DNA of 64,000 nt from Flavonifractor sp963557075 (GCA_963557075.1 CAUWDA010000003.1:1-64000); one strand, 5' to 3'. Numbered from the stretch's first letter, positions 17,665 through 26,980 are shown. Notes: generated from the letters alone by a model not told the origin. Numbers and translations: made by a program.

Positions 17665-18924
17665 TCAAAGCTTCCGGGGATCGGCCACGCAACCCGCCAC
17701 CGCGGAAGCGGCAGCCACGGCGGGATTGGCCAGGATGATCTCGGAGGACACGGGGCCCATGCGGCCCACGAAGTTGCGGTTGGTGGTGGAGATGGCCCGC
17801 TCGTTGTCGGAGAGCACACCCATGTGGCCGCCCAGGCAGGGACCGCAGGTGGGAGTGGACACGGCGCAGCCCGCTTCGATAAAGATCTGGATCAGCCCCT
17901 CAGCCATGGCGTCCAGGGTGATCTGCTGGGTGGCGGGAATGACGATGCAGCGCACCCCATCGGCTACCTTGCGGCCCTTGAGCACCGCCGCCGCCTGCCG
18001 CAGATCCTCCAGGCGGCCGTTGGTACAGGAGCCGATAACCACCTGATCGATGTGGGTGCCCTCCACCTGGTCGATGGTACGGGTGTTGGAGGGCAGATGG
18101 GGCAGCGCCACTGTAGGCTGGAGGGTATTCAGGTCGATCACGATCTCCTGTTCATATTCGGCGTCGGGATCGGCCTCCACCGCCTCCCAGGGGCGGTTTA
18201 CCCGGCCATCCAGATAGGCCCGGGTCCTGTCGTCCACCGGGAAAATACCGTTCTTGGCGCCGGCTTCAATGGCCATGTTAGCGATGGTGAAGCGGTCATC
18301 CATGGACAGCTCCCCCACCCCTTCCCCGGCAAACTCCAGGGATTTGTACAGAGCACCGTCCACGCCGATCCGGCCGATCAGGTGGAGGATCACGTCCTTG
18401 CCGGAGACACAGGGCTGGAGTTTTCCGGTAAGAGTGACCTTAATAGCGGCGGGTACCTTGAACCAGGCAAGGCCGGTGGCCATACCTGCGGCCATGTCGG
18501 TAGAACCAACACCAGTGGAGAACATACCCACCGCGCCGTAGGTACAGGTGTGGGAGTCAGCGCCGATCATACACTCACCGGGGGCAGTCAGTCCCTTTTC
18601 CGGGAGCAGGGCGTGCTCCACACCCATGCAGCCCACATCATAGAAGTGGGTAATATGAAATTCTTTTGCAAATTCCCGGGCCTGGGCACACAACTGGGCG
18701 GATTTGATGTCCTTGCAGGGGGTGGAGTGGTCCAGCACCAGGGCGATCTTATCTTGGTCAAATACCTGAGTCAGTCCCGCCTTGCGGAACTCGGTGATAG
18801 CAACGGGCGCAGTGATATCGTTACCCAACACCAGGTCCAGCTTGGCCTCCACCAGCTGACCGGCGGTCACCTGGTCCAGTCCCGCGTGGCGGGCCAGGAT
18901 CTTTTGGGTCATGGTCATTCCCAT
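17665..18924 (-). CDS. leuC: 3-isopropylmalate dehydratase large subunit
   Basis: The 419-residue aconitase-family subunit carries the [4Fe-4S] cluster. Its three Cys are in VIGSCTNGRLEDL and TCGPCLGG. GADSHTCTYGAVGMFSTGVG is the other signature. The size fits the short HacA/LeuC2 type of Clostridia and archaea rather than the 470-residue proteobacterial form. AAGGAGG precedes the ATG by 8 bases. It heads the leuC-leuD-leuB operon and is divergent from a Crp/Fnr-family regulator. No T-box leader was found. Confidence 0.95.
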   Translation of the reverse strand: MGMTMTQKILARHAGLDQVTAGQLVEAKLDLVLGNDITAPVAITEFRKAGLTQVFDQDKIALVLDHSTPCKDIKSAQLCAQAREFAKEFHITHFYDVGCMGVEHALLPEKGLTAPGECMIGADSHTCTYGAVGMFSTGVGSTDMAAGMATGLAWFKVPAAIKVTLTGKLQPCVSGKDVILHLIGRIGVDGALYKSLEFAGEGVGELSMDDRFTIANMAIEAGAKNGIFPVDDRTRAYLDGRVNRPWEAVEADPDAEYEQEIVIDLNTLQPTVALPHLPSNTRTIDQVEGTHIDQVVIGSCTNGRLEDLRQAAAVLKGRKVADGVRCIVIPATQQITLDAMAEGLIQIFIEAGCAVSTPTCGPCLGGHMGVLSDNERAISTTNRNFVGRMGPVSSEIILANPAVAAASAVAGCVADPRKL

Positions 18925-18970
18925 ACGAGGGCGCCTCCTTCTTTCTTGTTGCTATGAGGATAACATACCA

Positions 18971-18981
18971 CTTGTCACAAG
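18971..18981. promoter_or_regulatory. Palindrome in the leuC/regulator divergent region
   Basis: CTTGTCACAAG is a perfect 11-base palindrome. It overlaps the -35 box of the regulator and lies within a possible leuC promoter (TTTACA, 16 bases, TATGTT on the minus strand). Confidence 0.5.
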
Positions 18982-19001
18982 AATGTAAACCATGCTACAA
19001 T
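18972..19001 (+). promoter_or_regulatory. Promoter of the Crp/Fnr-family regulator
   Basis: TTGTCA (18972-18977) and TACAAT (18996-19001) are separated by 18 bases. Confidence 0.6.
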
Positions 19002-19090
19002 CTATTGCAGAGGCAGGATATGGGGCGTCTGGGACGCCGTTCCTATATGCCGGCCCGCATATCATTTCAAATTGAAAGGAAGTGACCGCC

Positions 19091-19711
19091 ATGCTGCGCA
19101 ACATCTGGACTCCTTTGGCCGACGGTCAGCCCATTCTGCGTAAGGAGCCCGGAGAGCTGATCTATCTTCAGGACACCCGGGCGGAGTGCTTTTATTATAT
19201 CGTATCCGGAACTGCCAAGTGCTTTATCAGCTCACCCGAGGGGGATGAACGTATCCTCACCCTCCCCCACGCCGGCGAGCTGATGGGTGAGGCCGCCTTT
19301 CTGGACGGTCAGCCCCGTGTCTCCTCTGCCGTTGCGGTGACGAAGTGCCAGCTGGTGGCGGTCGATCGGAGTCGGCTGGAACTTGTGATCGCCGCCCATC
19401 CCAATCTTGCCATTGCCATGCTGGAGGATCTGGCCCGCCGCGTGCGGATGCTCTCCGGCCATGTGGACGGCGACTTCCTTCAGGCGGACCAGCGCATTGC
19501 CCGCCATCTGCTGGCGGTCCTGCCCCGGCCGGGAGACGTACTGCGCTGCACCCATGAGGAGATCGGCGCATCGGTGGGCGTGAGCCGGGTAACTGTAAGC
19601 CGCATTCTGGGTGAGTTTGACAAAAAGGGCTGGATCAAAACCGGCTACCGGAGTTTGACGATGGCGGATCGGGCCGGGCTCGAGGCCTACTTGGGCCAAC
19701 CAGGCCGGTAA
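19091..19711 (+). CDS. Crp/Fnr family transcriptional regulator
   Basis: The 206-residue protein has an N-terminal cyclic-nucleotide-binding-like beta barrel (about 12-120, with GELMGEAAFLDGQPR), a dimer helix (about 120-145) and a C-terminal winged HTH with ASVGVSRVTVSRILGEF as the recognition helix. There is no N-terminal Cys cluster of the FNR type. The barrel holds Cys at FYYIVSGTAKCF, so the effector could be a nucleotide, haem or redox signal. The ATG at 19091 is chosen over GTG 19082 because GAAAGGA lies 10 bases before it. The xanthine dehydrogenase-like operon follows 134 bases later, a plausible target. Confidence 0.88.
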   Translation: MLRNIWTPLADGQPILRKEPGELIYLQDTRAECFYYIVSGTAKCFISSPEGDERILTLPHAGELMGEAAFLDGQPRVSSAVAVTKCQLVAVDRSRLELVIAAHPNLAIAMLEDLARRVRMLSGHVDGDFLQADQRIARHLLAVLPRPGDVLRCTHEEIGASVGVSRVTVSRILGEFDKKGWIKTGYRSLTMADRAGLEAYLGQPGR

Positions 19712-19766
19712 GGTGATCCAGGCTCCAAAAAAATTTTTTATTTCCCGCCATTTTTCCGTTTTATAC

Positions 19767-19795
19767 TGTACATCCACAGAAGAAACCGGTATAAT
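19767..19795 (+). promoter_or_regulatory. Promoter of the molybdenum hydroxylase operon
   Basis: TGTACA (19767-19772) and TATAAT (19790-19795) have a 17-base spacer. The -35 box is weak, which would suit an activator-dependent promoter. Confidence 0.55.
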
Positions 19796-19845
19796 AAAGT
19801 GTCTGATAAACGTGAGAATACCCGATTTGTGGGGAGGAATTGGAT

Positions 19846-20646
19846 TTGTACACCATCAAAAGTTACGTATTCCCCGAGACGCTGGAGGAAGCTGACGAAC
19901 TGCTCCAGCGGGACAACCATGCCAGCGCCGTGCTGGGCGGGTGCTGCTGGTTGAAAATGGGCCGCCGCCGCATTCGCTGGGCCATTGATCTGTCCCGCCT
20001 GGGCCTGGATCAGATCGAAGTGAAGGACGGGGCTCTGGAGCTGGGGGCCTGCGTTACCCTCCATCAGCTGGAGACCGACCCCGCCGTCACCAGCCGCTTT
20101 GACGGCATTCTGGGAGAGAGTGTATCCCACATCGTGGGAGTACCCTTCCGCAACTGTGCCACTGTGGGCGGTTCGGTCTTTTCCCGGTTCGGCTTCTCCG
20201 ACCTGACCTGCGCCCTGCTGGCTCTGGACGCCACCGTGGTGCTCTATCGAGGCGGAGAGCTGCCATTGGCGGAATTTATGGCTTCCCCCATCGCCTTCAA
20301 TGACATCCTGCTGAAGGTGCGGATTAAAGACGATGGCCGCCATGCCGCTTACCAGAGCGTCCGCCGCTCCACCACCGACTTCCCCACCCTGGCCGCAGCG
20401 GTAAGCTGCCTGGACGGTCAATGGACTGTGTCGGTGGGCGCCCGTCCCGCCCGCGCAGTGCGTGCGGAGAGCGCCGCCGCCCGCCTCAACGAGGGTAAGG
20501 GGGCCGCTGCTGCCGGTCAGGCCGCTGCGGAGGAACTGACCTACGGCACCGACCTGCGGGCCGGAGCGGAGTATCGGAAGAAACTGGCTACCGTCCTGGT
20601 CCGCCGGGCAGCGGAGACCTGTATGGAGAGGGAGAACAAGAGATGA
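19846..20646 (+). CDS. Molybdenum hydroxylase FAD-binding subunit (XdhB/CoxM type)
   Basis: This 266-residue FAD-binding subunit passes electrons between the iron-sulfur subunit and NAD or another acceptor. The overall layout YTIKSYVFPETLEEADELL ... ATVGGSVFSRFGFSDL fits the CoxM/XdhB family. The first FAD loop, normally GGxTDL, reads LGGCCWLKMG, and the second lacks the usual GNLA-SPAGD pattern, so it is a divergent clostridial form. The TTG at 19846 is preferred (GGGGAGG 8 bases before); the in-frame TTG at 19840 is too close to that site. It overlaps the next gene by 4 bases. Confidence 0.83.
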   Translation: MYTIKSYVFPETLEEADELLQRDNHASAVLGGCCWLKMGRRRIRWAIDLSRLGLDQIEVKDGALELGACVTLHQLETDPAVTSRFDGILGESVSHIVGVPFRNCATVGGSVFSRFGFSDLTCALLALDATVVLYRGGELPLAEFMASPIAFNDILLKVRIKDDGRHAAYQSVRRSTTDFPTLAAAVSCLDGQWTVSVGARPARAVRAESAAARLNEGKGAAAAGQAAAEELTYGTDLRAGAEYRKKLATVLVRRAAETCMERENKR

Positions 20647-21116
20647 AAGTCAAGATCACAGTCAACGGGATGCTGTACAACAAGCATATCCCCAACGATA
20701 TGATGCTGCTGGATTTTTTGCGTAAATACGGCTACGTCAGTGTAAAGCGTGGCTGTGACACCAGCAGCTGCGGCCTGTGTACCGTGTGGGTAGAGGGTAA
20801 GCCTGTGCTGTCCTGCTCCTACCCCGCCGCACGGGCTGACGGCAAACAGGTCACTACTCTGGAGGGCGTCAAGGAGGAGGCCGCTTCCTTTGGCCGGTAC
20901 ATGACCGCTCAGGGCGCGGAGCAGTGCGGCTATTGCAGCCCCGGCCTCATTATGACGGTACTGGCCATGCGCCGGGAACTGACCGATCCCACAGAGGAGG
21001 AGATCGCCGAGTATCTGGCCGGAAACCTGTGCCGCTGCTCCGGTTATGCCGGACAGACCCGTGCACTGCGGGCCTGGCTCCACGACAAGCCCTGGGAGAA
21101 GGAGGGACAGGCATGA
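20643..21116 (+). CDS. Molybdenum hydroxylase [2Fe-2S] subunit
   Basis: The 157-residue subunit carries two [2Fe-2S] clusters. The plant-ferredoxin type is seen as CDTSSCGLC followed by a fourth Cys in VLSC. The alpha-helical type is seen as QCGYCSPG and NLCRCSGY. It relays electrons from the molybdenum centre to FAD in xanthine dehydrogenase/CO dehydrogenase family enzymes. It overlaps the FAD gene upstream and the molybdopterin gene downstream by 4 bases each, so the three are made in step. Confidence 0.95.
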   Translation: MKVKITVNGMLYNKHIPNDMMLLDFLRKYGYVSVKRGCDTSSCGLCTVWVEGKPVLSCSYPAARADGKQVTTLEGVKEEAASFGRYMTAQGAEQCGYCSPGLIMTVLAMRRELTDPTEEEIAEYLAGNLCRCSGYAGQTRALRAWLHDKPWEKEGQA

Positions 21117-23398
21117 ATCTGAAATATGTAAATCAGGCCATCCCCAAACTGGACGGCGCTGCTCTCACCGGCGGCAAGGGCGTATACACCGAGGACATGG
21201 TGCCCCGTGACTGCCTGGTGGTACAGGTGCTCCGCAGCCCCCACGCCTTTGCCCGCATCAAGTCCATCCGCAAGGACGCCGCCAGCCGGGTGCCCGGTAT
21301 CTCCTGCATCCTGACCTGGGAGGATGTGCCCCAGATCCGTTATACGCTGGCCGGACAGTCCTACCCGGAGCCCTCCCCCTATGACCGTTACATTCTGGAG
21401 CGCACGGTCCGCTATGTGGGTGACCCTGTGGCCATTGTGGCCGGACGGGATAAGGACTGTGTGGCCAAGGCCATGGGCATGATCCAGGTGAAGTACGAGT
21501 TGCTGGACCCGGTGCTGGACTTTGAGGCCGCCCTGGACAACCCTTCCGTGATCCATCCGGAAGACGACTACTTTACCCACGGCGATCTGGGCGGCGCTCC
21601 CAAACGCAATCTGGTGTCCAGCGGCTGTGATTCAGACGGTGATGTAGACGAAGCCATGGCCGCCTGCGACGTAGTGGTGGACCATACTTACTATACCAAG
21701 GCCAACGCCCAGGCCATGATGGAGACCTTCCGCACCTATACTTATCTGGACCATAACCGGCGGCTCAATGTAGTCACCTCCACTCAGGTCCCCTTCCACT
21801 GCCGCCGTACCATTGCTCACGCACTGGGTCTGCCCAAGAGCATGGTCCGGGTGGTGAAGCCCCGCATCGGCGGCGGCTTCGGCGCCAAACAAACTCTGGT
21901 CAGTGAGCTTTTCCCCGCACTGGTTACTCTGCGTACCGGCAAACCCGCCAAAATCATCTACACCCGCAAGGAGTCCTTCCAGGCCTCCAACAGCCGCCAT
22001 CAGATGCGCATCCGCGTGAAGGTGGGCGCCATGCGGGACGGCACCATCAAGGCTGTGGACATGCAGACCCTGTCCAATGCCGGAGCCTATGGCGAGCACG
22101 CCGCCACCACCGTCAAGCTGTCTGGCCACAAGAGCATCCCGATCTATGCCCGGCAGGCCGCTTTCCGCTTCTCCTGGAATGTGGTGTATACCAACACCAT
22201 GGCTGCCGGTGCGTTCCGGGGCTACGGCGCTACCCAGGGCTGCTTTGCCATGGAGTCCGCCGTCAATGAGCTGGCGGAAAAGCTGAACATGGACCCGGCC
22301 CAGCTGCGCCTCAGAAACCTGCCCCACGTGGGAGAGCGTATGCCCGCCTATTACAACGAGCCCCTCACCAGCTGCAACCTGTCCCAGTGCATTGAGCGGG
22401 GCATGGAGATGATCGGCTGGAAGGAGAAATACCCCTGTGTCAAGGTGGATGACCACCGCGTCCGGGGCGTTGGCATGGCGGTGACCATGCAGGGCTCCTG
22501 TATCTCCAATATTGACACCGCATCGGCGACCATCCGGCTCAATGATGACGGTTTTTACACGCTGATGATCGGCGCTACCGATATGGGTACCGGGTGTGAC
22601 ACCATCCTGGCCCAGATGGCCGCCGAGGTCCTCAACTGCCCCATGGACCGCATCACCGTAGACGGTGTAGACACCGACCACTCCCCCTTCGACACCGGGT
22701 CCTACGCCTCCAGCACCACATACATCACCGGTGCCGCGGTGGTCAAGGCCTGCACGGAGCTGAACGAAAAAATTACGGCTGAAGGCGCACGCCGGCTGAA
22801 TATCCACCCCGAGCGGGCGGAGTTTGACGGGGACAAGGTATACGACCGCACCAATCCGGAAACCTTTATCACCCTGGATAAGCTGGCTCAGGGCCTGGTG
22901 GTGGGCGTGGGCACCCAGTGGCTCACCGCTACTGCCAGCCGCTGCAGCCCCACCTCTCCCCCGCCCTTCATGGCCGGCTTTGCCGAGGTGGAGGTGGATC
23001 TGGAGACCGGCGAGACCAAGGTAGTGGACTATGTAGGCGTGGTGGACTGCGGTACCGTCGTCAACAAGAATCTGGCCCGGGTCCAGGCTGAGGGCGGGAT
23101 CGCCCAGGGCATTGGCATGGCCCTGCTGGAGGACATCAACTACGATCAGAACGGTCAGATGGTCAACTCCACCTTTATGACCTACAAGATCCCCTGCCGC
23201 ACCGACCTGCCTGAGATCCGGGTGGACTTTGAGGCGAGCTATGAACCCAACGGCCCCTTTGGCGCCAAGTCCATCGGTGAGGTGGTCATCAATACCCCCT
23301 CCCCCGCCATCGCTCAGGCAGTATACAACGCCACCGGCGTGCGGGTGCGCGATCTGCCTATCACCGCAGAAAAGATCCTCATGGGCCTGGATGGCTGA
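21113..23398 (+). CDS. Molybdenum hydroxylase molybdopterin-binding subunit (XdhA type)
   Basis: The 761-residue catalytic subunit binds the molybdenum cofactor. Conserved segments are the RIGGGFGAKQ loop, AFRGYGATQG, MDPAQLRLRN, GATDMGTGCDT and GPFGAKSIGE with the catalytic Glu near the C-terminus. Its substrate could be xanthine, another purine, nicotinate or an aldehyde. The arrangement FAD-FeS-Mo with a separate small FeS gene matches clostridial enzymes, some of which are selenium dependent. The ATG at 21113 is within the ATGA overlap with the FeS gene. No cofactor-maturation gene (XdhC, MocA) lies in the window. Confidence 0.92.
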   Translation: MNLKYVNQAIPKLDGAALTGGKGVYTEDMVPRDCLVVQVLRSPHAFARIKSIRKDAASRVPGISCILTWEDVPQIRYTLAGQSYPEPSPYDRYILERTVRYVGDPVAIVAGRDKDCVAKAMGMIQVKYELLDPVLDFEAALDNPSVIHPEDDYFTHGDLGGAPKRNLVSSGCDSDGDVDEAMAACDVVVDHTYYTKANAQAMMETFRTYTYLDHNRRLNVVTSTQVPFHCRRTIAHALGLPKSMVRVVKPRIGGGFGAKQTLVSELFPALVTLRTGKPAKIIYTRKESFQASNSRHQMRIRVKVGAMRDGTIKAVDMQTLSNAGAYGEHAATTVKLSGHKSIPIYARQAAFRFSWNVVYTNTMAAGAFRGYGATQGCFAMESAVNELAEKLNMDPAQLRLRNLPHVGERMPAYYNEPLTSCNLSQCIERGMEMIGWKEKYPCVKVDDHRVRGVGMAVTMQGSCISNIDTASATIRLNDDGFYTLMIGATDMGTGCDTILAQMAAEVLNCPMDRITVDGVDTDHSPFDTGSYASSTTYITGAAVVKACTELNEKITAEGARRLNIHPERAEFDGDKVYDRTNPETFITLDKLAQGLVVGVGTQWLTATASRCSPTSPPPFMAGFAEVEVDLETGETKVVDYVGVVDCGTVVNKNLARVQAEGGIAQGIGMALLEDINYDQNGQMVNSTFMTYKIPCRTDLPEIRVDFEASYEPNGPFGAKSIGEVVINTPSPAIAQAVYNATGVRVRDLPITAEKILMGLDG

Positions 23399-23433
23399 AT
23401 CCCGGTCCGGGGCATTTGATCAGATTCCATGGA

Positions 23434-23469
23434 AAAGGGCCTGTTGCAATCGTTTGCAACAGGCCCTTT
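23434..23469 (+). terminator. Terminator of the molybdenum hydroxylase operon
   Basis: AAAGGGCCTGTTGCAA and TTGCAACAGGCCCTTT form a perfect 16-base-pair stem with a 4-base loop, followed by GTTTC. Confidence 0.9.
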
Positions 23470-23474
23470 GTTTC

Positions 23475-23503
23475 GCATATTCCACGGCTTATCCCCATAG
23501 GTA
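23475..23503 (+). promoter_or_regulatory. Candidate sigma-E promoter of spoIVA
   Basis: GCATATT (23475-23481) and CATAGGTA (23496-23503) are separated by 14 bases, matching the mother-cell sigma-E pattern (ATA element, 13-15 bases, CATACANT). spoIVA belongs to the sigma-E regulon in known spore formers. Confidence 0.55.
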
Positions 23504-23547
23504 TGTAGAGAAAATGCCGGCTGACGCGGCCGAAGGAGGAATTGCCA

Positions 23548-25026
23548 GTGGAACAACGCAAGCTCTATGAGGATATCGCCCTGCGAACCGAGGGAGATAT
23601 CTATATCGGCGTGGTGGGGCCGGTGCGGACTGGAAAATCCACATTCATCAAGCGGTTTATGGAGACCATGGTCATCCCGTCTATCGAAAACGTCTACCGC
23701 CGGGAGCGGGCCAAGGATGAGTTGCCCCAGAGCGGCTCAGGCCGCACCATCATGACTGCTGAACCCAAATTTGTTCCGGAAGAGGCGGTGGAGGTCACCA
23801 TGGACAGCGGCGCCTCCTTCCATGTGCGGCTCATTGACTGTGTGGGCTATCTGGTCCCCGGCGCCATGGGCTCTCTGGAGGACGATGCGCCCCGTATGGT
23901 GACCACCCCCTGGTTCCCCCAGCCCATCCCCATGACCGAGGCCGCAGAGATCGGCACCCGCAAGGTCATCGCGGAACACGCTACCATCGGCATTGTGGTC
24001 ACCACCGACGGCACCATCACCGACATCCCCCGGGAGGACTATCTGGAAGCGGAGGAGCGGGTCATCTCTGAATTGAAGGAACTGGGGAAACCGTTCCTGG
24101 TGGTGCTTAATTCCGCCCAGCCTCACTCGGAACGGGCCCAGGCCATCCGGGCGGACCTCTCCTCCCGGTACGATGTGACCTGCGTATGCGTCAACTGCCT
24201 GGAGCTGGAGGAGGAGGCGGTAACGGGTATCATCAAAGGGGTACTGTATGAATTTCCGGTGAAGGAACTGGACCTCTTCCTTCCTCCGTGGGTGGATGCC
24301 CTGCCCTGGGACCACCCCATCAAGGCCGGACTGTATGCGGCCATCCGGGAGAGCGCGGGAGGTATGCGCCGTATCCGGGATGTGGAGGGAACCGTAAACG
24401 CGATGGGCGCCTGCGACACCGTGAGCCAGGCCCGGATCACCTCCATGAACCTGGGGACCGGTTTGGTGGCCGCCGACCTGGAACTGCCCCGCGGTCTCTT
24501 TTACGATACGCTCTCCAGCCAGTCCGGCTTCACCATCCACGATGACGGAGACCTGCTGGAGCTGCTCAGCCGTCTGTCCAAAGTCAAGGCGGAGTATGAC
24601 AAGGTGGCGGGAGCACTGGAAGAGGTGCGGGATACGGGATACGGCATCGTGGTGCCCGGCACCGATGAGCTGGTGCTGGAGGAGCCGGAGATCGTCCGCC
24701 AGGGCGGCCGCTACGGAGTACGACTGAAAGCCTCCGCCCCCTCCATCCACATGATCCGGGCAGATATTGAGACTGAGGTCTCCCCCATCGTGGGCAACGA
24801 GAAGCAGAGCGAAGAGATGGTCCACTTTTTGCTACAGGAATTTGAGGGAGATACCAAGGCCATCTGGCAATCCAATATTTTTGGCAAGTCCTTTCACGAA
24901 TTGGTCAGTGAGGACCTCAATGGCAAGCTCAAACGCATGCCGGAGGATGCCAGATCCAAGTTGCAGGAGACGCTGCAGCGGATCATCAACGAAGGCTCCG
25001 GCGGGCTCATCTGCATCATCTTATAA
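23548..25026 (+). CDS. spoIVA: Stage IV sporulation protein A
   Basis: The 492-residue ATPase polymerises on the forespore outer membrane and is the base layer of the spore coat. The length equals the B. subtilis protein. The start GTG 23548 gives the family opening MEQRKLYEDIALRTEGDIYI and has AAGGAGG 8 bases before it. The Walker A-like GPVRTGKSTFIKRFME is followed by a TRAFAC-type GTPase-like core that hydrolyses ATP in known members. The end is GLICIIL. Its membrane anchor SpoVM and its partner SipL are encoded about 8 kb away. Confidence 0.97.
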   Translation: MEQRKLYEDIALRTEGDIYIGVVGPVRTGKSTFIKRFMETMVIPSIENVYRRERAKDELPQSGSGRTIMTAEPKFVPEEAVEVTMDSGASFHVRLIDCVGYLVPGAMGSLEDDAPRMVTTPWFPQPIPMTEAAEIGTRKVIAEHATIGIVVTTDGTITDIPREDYLEAEERVISELKELGKPFLVVLNSAQPHSERAQAIRADLSSRYDVTCVCVNCLELEEEAVTGIIKGVLYEFPVKELDLFLPPWVDALPWDHPIKAGLYAAIRESAGGMRRIRDVEGTVNAMGACDTVSQARITSMNLGTGLVAADLELPRGLFYDTLSSQSGFTIHDDGDLLELLSRLSKVKAEYDKVAGALEEVRDTGYGIVVPGTDELVLEEPEIVRQGGRYGVRLKASAPSIHMIRADIETEVSPIVGNEKQSEEMVHFLLQEFEGDTKAIWQSNIFGKSFHELVSEDLNGKLKRMPEDARSKLQETLQRIINEGSGGLICIIL

Positions 25027-25028
25027 GG

Positions 25029-25061
25029 AAAAGGCGCGCTGCGATATGCAGCGCGCCTTTT
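25029..25061. terminator. Bidirectional terminator between spoIVA and the peptidase gene
   Basis: AAAAGGCGCGCTGC and GCAGCGCGCCTTTT form a perfect 14-base-pair stem between convergent genes. Confidence 0.9.
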
Positions 25062-25078
25062 GTACGCGGTAAGCTAAC

Positions 25079-26809
25079 TTACAGCTTGTTGACAAAGTCC
25101 ATGGGGACGTAGGTCACGCCGTCACGGACATAGGCGTAGGTGCTCAGCTCCACATCGTTGCCGTTGGCGTCGGTGCAGGCATAGCCCTGGGGATAGAAGA
25201 AAGCGGGATCATCATTGGGGGCGAAGGTATAGCTGGTAGCGCCCTTGGTGATGGTGATGCTGCCGCTGGTCCAGGAAACATCATAGCCCTTGTACTCAGC
25301 GATCTGGCGCAGAGGCACATCGGCCACGAAGGTCTCCAGAGGACGGCCGGCAGCGCGGCCGGTGTTGAACATCATGGTGGTCAGCAGGTTGGCATACAGG
25401 TTGTGGGTCAGGTCCATCTCCCGCTCGGCCATTTGGATGCCCAGCTCGGTAACATAGGCGTCGCCGGCGGCGCGGCTCTCAGCGTACTTGGCCTGCATGG
25501 TCTTGGAAGCATCCATCATCTCGTCGTACATGATATGCTCCTGCACATCCCAGAAGTCCATCACGCCCTTGCTGTAGAGGGAGCGGTTCTGCTCCGCCAG
25601 GGTGCAGATGCGCTTGAACATCCAGAAAGCGCCGCTGGGATCATAGACCTCGCCGTCTACCTTGTAAGCAGAGGCGGTATCATTGATGCCGGAGAAGTGG
25701 GGAACAAACACGGAGTGCTGGGCGTTACCCAGGCAGATCCAGTCGATGGCGGCGCACTCAGCGGGCCAGTCGGGGAAGGTCTGGAGCACATGGATCTGAG
25801 AGGAACGCTCGGTGCCGATGACGCGGTTGTTCTCCTGGCCGGGCAAGGTCACGTCCAGGGGGGTGCCCTCCAGGCGGTTGCGGTAAATGTCCATCACGGT
25901 CAGGGCGCTCACCTTCTGGTCGGGGGTGTAGAACAGGGGATAGAACTCATCGCTCTTGTACTCGCCGGCCTTGGAGGGGGCCAGGATGGTCATACCGGCC
26001 CAGTTGCGCATGTTGCTGGAGTCCTCGCGGATGTTGTTGCTGACGGACTTGGCCAGGTGATAGAGCCCGCCCTCCTTGGCCGCCAGGCCCAGCTTGTCGA
26101 TGGTCTCAAAGAGGCCCTTGGAGTAGTAGAAGCCGTCCTCGGGGGTGGCCTTGGGGTCCACCAGCCCGATCATGTTGTGGTTGCCGAACACGGCGACCTG
26201 GTCGTCGGGCATCTTCATGGCGCAGTAGTGATGGCCGCTGTAGATCTCCACGATCCAGGCTTCCTTCTGGTCGGTGATCATGACGGTGTTGCCCTCTTCG
26301 GAGCCGTAGTCGTCCACGTAGCCCAGCAGGACCTCTACACCCTCGCGGGCAGTCTTGGCAACAGCAGCAACAGTTGCAGCCAGGATAGCTTCTCGCAGAC
26401 CGGGCTCTACAAAGGGATCCTCAGCCTCCCAAGCCTCACAGGTGGAGGTGGAGACAGTAGCGGAGATGCTCACACCATACTCATTCGTACAAGAACCGGG
26501 ATACATGCCGTCATCTCCACGGGTGTAGTCCGGTACATAGTTATACTTGTAGGTAGTGGCGGGCAGGGGAAGTTTAAAGCCGTTTGCCGTATCCTCGATG
26601 TAACGGCCCGGTACGTTCTCAACGCGGGGCTGGACAAAAAACATCTTGTTGTAGGCGCCGTTGCTCTGGTCCTCACTGCGAGCGATCATGTACGAGCCAT
26701 CTGTACTGACATCCTTGCCGACATACACGCCAGTACAGGCGAGGGCGCTGGTACTCAGCAGCATCGTGCCGGCCAGCACCGCAGACAGGATGCGAATGGA
26801 CTTCTTCAT
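25079..26809 (-). CDS. Secreted C69-family dipeptidase with C-terminal stalk-like domain
   Basis: The 576-residue protein begins with a signal peptide (KSIRILSAVLAGTMLLSTSA). Processing at ALA-C would expose Cys25 as the N-terminal nucleophile expected of C69/U34 dipeptidases. CTGVYVGKDVSTDGSYMIAR, the NEYGVSISATVS segment and the GNTVMITDQKEAWIVE strand region support this. The last 75 residues (ISITITKGATSYTF-like strands ending in YAYVRDGVTYVPMDF) look like a copper-amine-oxidase N-terminal-type module common on clostridial secreted proteins. It would release dipeptides outside the cell. The gene is transcribed alone. Confidence 0.87.
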   Translation of the reverse strand: MKKSIRILSAVLAGTMLLSTSALACTGVYVGKDVSTDGSYMIARSEDQSNGAYNKMFFVQPRVENVPGRYIEDTANGFKLPLPATTYKYNYVPDYTRGDDGMYPGSCTNEYGVSISATVSTSTCEAWEAEDPFVEPGLREAILAATVAAVAKTAREGVEVLLGYVDDYGSEEGNTVMITDQKEAWIVEIYSGHHYCAMKMPDDQVAVFGNHNMIGLVDPKATPEDGFYYSKGLFETIDKLGLAAKEGGLYHLAKSVSNNIREDSSNMRNWAGMTILAPSKAGEYKSDEFYPLFYTPDQKVSALTVMDIYRNRLEGTPLDVTLPGQENNRVIGTERSSQIHVLQTFPDWPAECAAIDWICLGNAQHSVFVPHFSGINDTASAYKVDGEVYDPSGAFWMFKRICTLAEQNRSLYSKGVMDFWDVQEHIMYDEMMDASKTMQAKYAESRAAGDAYVTELGIQMAEREMDLTHNLYANLLTTMMFNTGRAAGRPLETFVADVPLRQIAEYKGYDVSWTSGSITITKGATSYTFAPNDDPAFFYPQGYACTDANGNDVELSTYAYVRDGVTYVPMDFVNKL

Positions 26810-26980
26810 AATTGTACACCTCTCCTTTTTTGGTTCAGGTCCGGGGTCGCTGAAATGGGTCCCCTCCTTTCATTCGGATACTTCCAACAGATTCCGGTTG
26901 CTCCGGTAGCAATCAAATAGTTGCACAAATTCAACGTATTGTCAACTCAGTAATTTGTAAGATTGTCCAATTAGTGGTAA
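26810..26980. other. Leader region of the peptidase gene
   Basis: AT-richer spacer upstream of the peptidase. The minus strand has a perfect TTGACA (26939-26944), but the -10 at the right distance is poor (ACTATT). No small gene was seen. Confidence 0.4.

Noticed and set aside
18925..19090. T-box or leucine leader upstream of leuC
   Set aside because: No T-box core, specifier stem or leucine-rich leader peptide could be found in this short divergent spacer.
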